Shown: positions 1-3,881 of the stretch, piece after piece | Layout of the letters: every line of letters starts with the position of its first letter | Position numbering within the stretch: position 1 is the first letter of the stretch | Assembly (NCBI GenBank): GCA_030669775.1 | Contig: DAOVCZ010000146.1 | Location: 1-5,508 of the forward strand | Length of the DNA: 5,508 nucleotides | Source of the DNA: Chloroflexota bacterium | GTDB lineage: Bacteria; Chloroflexota; Anaerolineae; Anaerolineales; UBA4823 | Direction: 5' to 3' | Made by a program: the position numbers and the translations under genes | The notes under the pieces: generated by a model | What the model was told of the DNA's origin: nothing | Databases searched by the model: none | The model's input: the letters and a program-made list of their open reading frames with translations, nothing else

Positions 1-117
1 TTTTCAATGTCATAAAGCTTAATATTTAAATTCCAATCAATTTATGTTCAGCTTCTAAAAGTTATTGGTTTTTTCTACCGGGTAAGTCATCGAGTAAATT
101 GGGTAAGAGCGTACGGA
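1..117. other. AT-rich non-coding flank downstream of the carbamate kinase gene
   Basis: This stretch follows the stop codon of the last gene and is clearly richer in A and T than the genes. I see no supported coding region in it. There is a weak inverted repeat of A/T pairs only (TAAATT at 27-32 and AATTTA at 39-44, 6-nt loop), which is too weak and lacks the G+C stem and following T-run of an intrinsic terminator. A 7-bp direct repeat, GGGTAAG, occurs at 80-86 and 101-107 (21 bp apart). The operon end therefore has no recognisable terminator in the window; transcription may end further left or by a Rho-type mechanism. Confidence 0.6.
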
Positions 118-1077
118 TTAATCAGGCTCGATCAGTGTTCCGGTCTCTCCGTTTAAAGCACGACCAATGTTTTCAGGATTTGTGACGATAGCTTGCTTAC
201 CACCTGACTCCAGGAACCAGACAATGGCCTGCATCTTTGGTTCCATAGACCCTTTGGCGAAATGAGTGCCTTCAACCAGGTATTTCTTAACCTCGGCTAG
301 CGTCATATGGCTCACCCATTCTTGATTTGGTTTCCCAAAGTTAAGGGCAATTTTTTCGACCGCAGTTGAAATCAGCAGCAAATCAGCCTTGAGTAATTGG
401 GCTAACAAGCTGCTGGCGAAATCCTTATCGATCACCGCCGCAGTTCCCTTGAACTGGCGGCCGCCAAGATCGATCACCGGGATACCCCCACCCCCTACCG
501 CGATAACGATCACTCCTGTATCAACCAGGGCTTTAATAGGCTCAAACTCGACAACCTCGACCGGGAGCGGTGAAGCAACCACCCTCCGCCAGCCGCGACC
601 GGCATCCTCGACAACATCCCACCCCATGTCTTCTGCCCTTCCCTGTGCCTCAGCCTGGTCCATAAATCCACCGATTGGCTTGGATGGGTTTTTAAATGCA
701 GGATCTTTCCGATCGACGAGAACCTGTGTAATGACCGTGGCAACTGGTTTATTCACCCCACGTTGGCGGAGCTCATTTTGAAGATTCTGCTGCAGCGCGT
801 AGCCGATAGCACCCTGGGAATCAGCCCCACACACGTCCAGTGAGAGCTCATGCATCCCTTCTACTTTGTGGGCGATCTCTGATCGGCGCAGAATGAAACC
901 TACCTGCGGTCCATTGCCATGCCCGATGACTACATCCCAACCAGCTTCGACCATTTCAGCGATGTGTTGGGCGGTCTCCTTGGCAGCATCGTATTGATCT
1001 TCGACAGTCTGATGCTGTTTATCCTTGATTAACGAGTTGCCGCCGATGGCGACAACGGCGATCTTGCGCTCTGTCAT
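118..1077 (-). CDS. arcC: Carbamate kinase
   Basis: Cytoplasmic kinase of the amino-acid-kinase fold that catalyses carbamoyl phosphate + ADP to ATP + carbamate, the latter decaying to CO2 and ammonia; in fermenters it is the ATP-yielding last step of ureido-compound breakdown. The 319-residue product has the usual family length (about 310-320). Counting from the ATG: N-terminal AIGGNSL (about 10-16) for phosphate binding, GHGNGPQVG (52-60), the LDVCGADSQGAIGYAL block (80-95), the KPIGGF segment (133-138), AVGGGGIPV (193-201), AVIDKDFAS (214-222) and KMQA (281-284). Nothing essential is missing. The reading frame also allows TTG one codon upstream (1078-1080), but the Shine-Dalgarno GAGGTG lies 5 nt before the ATG and only 2 nt before the TTG, so ATG is chosen. 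It starts 4 nt after the upstream transferase stop, which implies translational coupling and a shared job. No arginine deiminase gene is nearby, so the carbamoyl phosphate probably comes from the two neighbouring transferases. Confidence 0.96.
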   Translation of the reverse strand: MTERKIAVVAIGGNSLIKDKQHQTVEDQYDAAKETAQHIAEMVEAGWDVVIGHGNGPQVGFILRRSEIAHKVEGMHELSLDVCGADSQGAIGYALQQNLQNELRQRGVNKPVATVITQVLVDRKDPAFKNPSKPIGGFMDQAEAQGRAEDMGWDVVEDAGRGWRRVVASPLPVEVVEFEPIKALVDTGVIVIAVGGGGIPVIDLGGRQFKGTAAVIDKDFASSLLAQLLKADLLLISTAVEKIALNFGKPNQEWVSHMTLAEVKKYLVEGTHFAKGSMEPKMQAIVWFLESGGKQAIVTNPENIGRALNGETGTLIEPD

Positions 1078-1081
1078 CAAC

Positions 1082-2062
1082 TCACCTCATCGTTAAAGCC
1101 ATAACGGCTTTTTGTGCATGCAATCTGTTCTCGGCCTCATCAAAAACGACCGAGTTCGGACCATCCATCACCCCATCAGTGACTTCAATGTTACGGTCTG
1201 CTGGAAGCGGGTGCATATAGATAGCATCCGGTTTTGCAAATGCCATCTTGCGCTCATCGGTAATCCAGTGTTTATATTTTTGGATGATCTGGGCGCCTTC
1301 ATCTTCATCCTTTGTATGGACCATCGCCCCCCAGGATTTGGCGTAGACGATATCTGCATCTTTGAAAGCTGCTTCCATGTCATCGACCACCTCAAACCCG
1401 CCTCCGAACTTACGGGCTTGCTCACGCGCCTGATCCATGATTTCCGGCATGAGCTTAAATTCGGGTGGATGAGCCAGGACCACATCCAAACCAAAGCGAG
1501 GCATTTGTAGGACCAGGCTCTGTGGGACAGACAGCGGCTTCTGGTAGGAGGCGGCATAAGCCCAAGAGACGACCATCTTTTTCCGCCGCAAATCCCTGCC
1601 TTTCTTTTCCACGATCGTCATCAGATCAGCAAGGATTTGAAATGGATGGTATATCTCACATTGCATGTTCAACACAGGCTCGCGGGAAGCCTCGGCAACC
1701 AGGTTTAGGTACTTGTTCCCAACACCCCAATCAACATGGCGGATGGCAATACCGTCAAAATAACGCCCAAAGATTTCACCTATTTCCTTCTCGGTATCAC
1801 CATGAGAAATCTGGGTGGTTTTCGATTCGATGAAGGCGGCATGACCGCCCAACTGAGCCATCCCGGCTTCGAACGAACCTCTTGTGCGGGTGCTGGAGAA
1901 AAAGAACAGCATAGCCAGGACCTTATCGCGCAAATAAGCGTGAGATTCACCCAGCGCGCGTTTGCGTTTAAGGTCGAAAGCTACGTCTAAAACAGTTTCG
2001 ACTTCTTCTTTGCTGAAATCCAGATCGCCGATCAAGTCTCGGCCGCGTAAATCTGTCTGCAT
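1082..2062 (-). CDS. ygeW: Knotted carbamoyltransferase, YgeW/AOTCase-like, substrate unknown
   Basis: Member of the aspartate/ornithine carbamoyltransferase superfamily (326 aa). Carbamoyl-phosphate site: STRTR at 57-61, IRH at 107-109, HPFQ at 139-142 (HPTQ or HPCQ in most relatives) and HPLP at 284-287. The segment WAYAASYQKPLSVPQ (167-181) closely resembles E. coli YgeW and lies where the proline-rich loop forms the trefoil knot of AOTCase, SOTCase and YgeW. The short 80s loop (SHGDT, 86-90) is also YgeW-like. The C-terminal third resembles N-acetylornithine transcarbamylase instead: VYAKSWGA (239-246), TDERKMAF (268-275) and DEAENRLHAQKA (308-319). In AOTCase the RNVKATD motif contains a carboxylated Lys; here it reads RNIEVTD with Glu293. 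Family comparison is from memory. Start: AAGGAG (2069-2074) is 6 nt before the ATG. Position between another transferase and carbamate kinase suggests that it runs in the catabolic direction, releasing carbamoyl phosphate from a ureido compound. The gene symbol marks the nearest named relative, not proven orthology; ordinary arginine biosynthesis is less likely given the neighbours. Confidence 0.85.
   Translation of the reverse strand: MQTDLRGRDLIGDLDFSKEEVETVLDVAFDLKRKRALGESHAYLRDKVLAMLFFFSSTRTRGSFEAGMAQLGGHAAFIESKTTQISHGDTEKEIGEIFGRYFDGIAIRHVDWGVGNKYLNLVAEASREPVLNMQCEIYHPFQILADLMTIVEKKGRDLRRKKMVVSWAYAASYQKPLSVPQSLVLQMPRFGLDVVLAHPPEFKLMPEIMDQAREQARKFGGGFEVVDDMEAAFKDADIVYAKSWGAMVHTKDEDEGAQIIQKYKHWITDERKMAFAKPDAIYMHPLPADRNIEVTDGVMDGPNSVVFDEAENRLHAQKAVMALTMR
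1083..1088 (-). promoter_or_regulatory. Shine-Dalgarno of carbamate kinase, overlapping the upstream stop codon
   Basis: On the minus strand GAGGTG precedes the ATG at 1077 by 5 nt and shares bases with the TGA stop (1084-1082) of the upstream transferase. This arrangement decides the start (ATG, not the adjacent TTG at 1080) and suggests that ribosomes finishing the transferase re-initiate on the kinase. Confidence 0.7.
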
Positions 2063-2073
2063 CTTTAGCTCCT

Positions 2074-3024
2074 TTATTCCATTGCCCCAAGGATTAACGC
2101 CAGCAAAGCCATGCGTACAACCACACCGTTATAAGCTTCGATCCAGTATCTAGCGTGACGGGTATCATCCACATCCATCGGGAGTTCGTCCATGCGCGGC
2201 AGGGAATGTAAAATGATCGCATCCTGTTTTGCTTTACGCAGTAAATCCTTGGTCACCTTATAATTTAGCGGGGTCATACCGACATCGCCTGTACGCTCAT
2301 CGCGTGATTTGGTGTAATCTGGTTGCACCACCGGTTCCATGTAAATCACATCGACTTCCCCAATCGCCTCTTCAACGTGCTCGATCTCGCGGAAATTCAA
2401 GTTGAGCGCAGTGATTTCACCCTTGAATTCATCCGTCAGACTCATTTCAGGGGGAGAAACATAGAATGCATCGATGTCAAATTGCGTCATCGCATAGGAG
2501 ATGCTGTGCATCGTGCGCATGCGCATATCGCCGATCAATAGGAATTTCAAGCCATCCAGGCGACCTTTCTCTTTAAGGACAGTGTAAAGATCGGTGAGCA
2601 CCTGTGTCGGATGTTCTCCCCAACCATCGCCCGCATTGATCACCGGAATGCTGGCCCATCTAGCGGCCTCTTGCGGTGCGCCTTGTTGAAAATGACGCAT
2701 AACAAGCGCATCACCATAAAATTCCAGCATCCGGACAGTATCCTTGATCGACTCCTGGTAAAAATCTCCTGCTCTGGTCATCTTGGCGTCTGAGAATCCA
2801 AGCACATGACCACCCAGTCTGTGCATGGCGGCTTCATGGGCTAACCTGGTGCGTGTGCTTGGTTGGTAGAATGCAGTGACCAGTGTCTTGTGAGCCAATA
2901 AATCTGTGTTTTGGCGATCGCGAGCAAAGGGTGCTAAACGATCACCCACCTCAAAAATTCGGAAATATTCCTCTCTGCCAAACTCCTTTAGGGAAAGAAT
3001 ATCTCGACCGTTAAAACTTCGCAT
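2074..3024 (-). CDS. PyrB-like carbamoyltransferase with altered amino-acid site
   Basis: 316-aa carbamoyltransferase most like the catalytic chain of aspartate carbamoyltransferase (E. coli PyrB, 310 aa). Carbamoyl-phosphate residues are kept: STRTR 56-60, MRH 109-111, NAGDG 130-134, HPTQ 138-141, and a C-terminal HSLPR (273-277; HPLPR in PyrB) followed by a PyrB-like end (MALLALILG). The equivalent of PyrB Arg167 is present (R170, before TMHS). The other second-substrate residues differ: PyrB YMTRVQ, with Arg229 and Gln231 that hold the aspartate side-chain carboxylate, reads YMEPVV here (228-233), and the 80s loop SLGKKGE with Ser80 and Lys84 becomes RAGDFYQE (84-91), aligning a Tyr with Lys84. 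Aspartate is therefore doubtful as substrate. AAGGAG (3033-3038) is 8 nt before the ATG. Its stop codon touches the Shine-Dalgarno of the next transferase, 11 nt away. There is no pyrI, pyrC or other pyrimidine gene beside it. An automatic label of pyrB would be plausible but probably wrong; a divergent true ATCase remains the alternative. Confidence 0.82.
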   Translation of the reverse strand: MRSFNGRDILSLKEFGREEYFRIFEVGDRLAPFARDRQNTDLLAHKTLVTAFYQPSTRTRLAHEAAMHRLGGHVLGFSDAKMTRAGDFYQESIKDTVRMLEFYGDALVMRHFQQGAPQEAARWASIPVINAGDGWGEHPTQVLTDLYTVLKEKGRLDGLKFLLIGDMRMRTMHSISYAMTQFDIDAFYVSPPEMSLTDEFKGEITALNLNFREIEHVEEAIGEVDVIYMEPVVQPDYTKSRDERTGDVGMTPLNYKVTKDLLRKAKQDAIILHSLPRMDELPMDVDDTRHARYWIEAYNGVVVRMALLALILGAME

Positions 3025-3053
3025 TGGAAAATCTCCTTAGAATAAAGTATGAT

Positions 3054-3065
3054 GATTGATCAATC
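3054..3065. promoter_or_regulatory. Perfect 12-bp palindrome, possible GntR operator
   Basis: GATTGATCAATC reads the same on both strands. It lies 30-41 nt before the start codon of the PyrB-like gene and downstream of the candidate promoter, a place where a bound repressor could block RNA polymerase. GntR-family dimers bind short palindromes, and the gene next door encodes one. The sequence does not match the GTnTAnAC-type core I associate with some HutC-subfamily regulators, so the link is inferred from position. Confidence 0.4.
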
Positions 3066-3094
3066 GATGGAAATCATACAGCATGGATTCCATC
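3066..3094. repeat. 7-bp inverted repeat, operator half-sites or 5'-UTR hairpin
   Basis: GATGGAA at 3066-3072 and TTCCATC at 3088-3094 are exact inverted copies separated by 15 nt. Within the right half ATGGA-T-TCCAT (3083-3093) is itself an odd-centred palindrome. In the transcript the arms could form a short stem in the leader; on DNA the centres are about two helical turns apart, which would suit two protein half-sites. It directly adjoins the 12-bp palindrome. Confidence 0.35.
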
Positions 3095-3105
3095 CGGTGG
3101 AACTG

Positions 3106-3133
3106 GTTATATATACGCCTAGCTGGCGGCCAA
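3106..3133 (-). promoter_or_regulatory. Candidate sigma-70-type promoter for the transferase-kinase genes
   Basis: Read on the minus strand, TTGGCC (3133-3128, as -35) is followed after 16 nt by TATAAC (3111-3106, as -10; five of six bases of TATAAT). The -35 matches four of six consensus bases. It overlaps the last codons of the regulator gene, and a transcript would begin near position 3099, upstream of the inverted repeats. AT-rich sequence makes chance matches easy, so this is a proposal only. Confidence 0.33.
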
Positions 3134-3856
3134 TTCTCTGACCACATGAAACCTGAAATAACCGGGCAGGAAGTAGCTGTAAGAACAATCGACGACTCTG
3201 CCGTCGAGAGCGTATAAACGCGAACTGAATTTTAGGATGGCATCCCCACGCTGGATATGAAGCGCCCGGGAGATGGTCGAATTTGCAGCTACTGCTGCAA
3301 TCTCACAGTGTGAGTTCACCAGCTGTGGGTTGCCTCTCTCGAGCAGCAGATCCAATACTGATCCGCTGAAACCTTGTTGCACCTCATCTGGAGAAAGCAC
3401 ATCCTCAGGGAGTATATCCACTAGGTATGCAGCCGGACGACCTTCTGCTAAAATCACCCTGGATACAGAGATAACCCTGCACCCAAGTTCCAAACCCAGC
3501 GCATCGCATTCTTCATTCGTCGCCTGACGCTGTTCGAGATCTACTTTCCCAGGTGATACCGGAAGACCTGTCCGATTGGCCAGTGTCTCTATCGATTCAA
3601 GCACTTCCAATCCGCTTTCCAGCACCTGGGTTGGACGTACAACGAATGTGCCAACCCCTTGCTTGCGCAGGAGAAACCCTTGAGTCTCGAACGTTCTCAT
3701 CGCTTCCCGCAATGTTGCCCGGGAAACGCCCAGCTGCTTGGCAAGCTCCGGTTCTGTCGGCAAACGATCTCCAGGATTCGTGGTAGAGATCATCTGTGCC
3801 AGATCTTCGTGCAGCCTATGCGATAAAGTACTGTGATTGGGTATTGATTTTGTCAT
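3119..3856 (-). CDS. GntR-family regulator, HutC subfamily (UTRA domain)
   Basis: 245-aa one-component transcription factor. The N-terminal winged helix-turn-helix spans about residues 10-75, with the typical GDRLPTEPELAKQLGVSRAT stretch (29-48) followed by LREAMRTFETQG and the wing QGVGTFV (66-72). The rest (about 85-240) fits a UTRA effector-binding domain: a conserved CRVISVSRV strand (126-134), ILPEDVLS (148-155), and the later RGDAILKFSSRLYALDGRVV-type strands (203-222) with SYSYFLPGYFRF near the end. Such proteins usually repress a neighbouring catabolic operon until a small pathway metabolite binds the UTRA domain. The start is supported by AAGGA 5 nt before the ATG. It lies 25 nt after the amidohydrolase gene and before the transferases, so it is probably co-transcribed with the former and controls the cluster. 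The effector cannot be read from the sequence; a purine or ureido intermediate is the natural guess. Confidence 0.92.
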   Translation of the reverse strand: MTKSIPNHSTLSHRLHEDLAQMISTTNPGDRLPTEPELAKQLGVSRATLREAMRTFETQGFLLRKQGVGTFVVRPTQVLESGLEVLESIETLANRTGLPVSPGKVDLEQRQATNEECDALGLELGCRVISVSRVILAEGRPAAYLVDILPEDVLSPDEVQQGFSGSVLDLLLERGNPQLVNSHCEIAAVAANSTISRALHIQRGDAILKFSSRLYALDGRVVDCSYSYFLPGYFRFHVVRELAAS

Positions 3857-3881
3857 GAATATCCTTATTGAGTCATAAAGT

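Larger units (their letters stand above)
3025..3118 (-). promoter_or_regulatory. Intergenic control region before the transferase-kinase genes
   Basis: This 94-nt gap is the only sizeable one inside the cluster and lies just downstream of the regulator gene and upstream of the two transferases. It contains a perfect 12-bp palindrome, a spaced 7-bp inverted repeat, part of a candidate promoter and the Shine-Dalgarno of the PyrB-like gene. The layout fits an internal promoter controlled by the neighbouring GntR/UTRA protein, letting the transferases and kinase be induced separately from the amidohydrolase. The individual elements are listed separately. Confidence 0.5.

Noticed and set aside
27..44. 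TAAATT/AATTTA stem as a transcription terminator for the operon
   Set aside because: The stem has only A/T pairs and no following T-run in the direction of transcription, so it does not meet the intrinsic terminator pattern.
389..781. 130-codon plus-strand open frame opposite the carbamate kinase gene
   Set aside because: It lies wholly inside a well-supported gene on the other strand, its product is low-complexity Ser/Thr/Pro/Arg-rich and resembles no family known to me.
1112..1833. Plus-strand and alternative minus-strand frames within the YgeW-like gene (1112-1510, 1168-1557, 1465-1833)
   Set aside because: They overlap the conserved transferase frame, which carries all the family motifs; the shadow products have no family resemblance.
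118..3024. Arginine deiminase pathway operon (arcA-arcB-arcC)
   Set aside because: No arcA gene is present, and neither transferase looks like a catabolic ornithine carbamoyltransferase; one is PyrB-like and the other YgeW/AOTCase-like.
1082..3024. Oxamate carbamoyltransferase of allantoin breakdown (FdrA/YlbE/YlbF type)
   Set aside because: Both proteins are classical carbamoyltransferases with STRTR and HPxQ motifs, unlike the multi-subunit FdrA-type enzyme.
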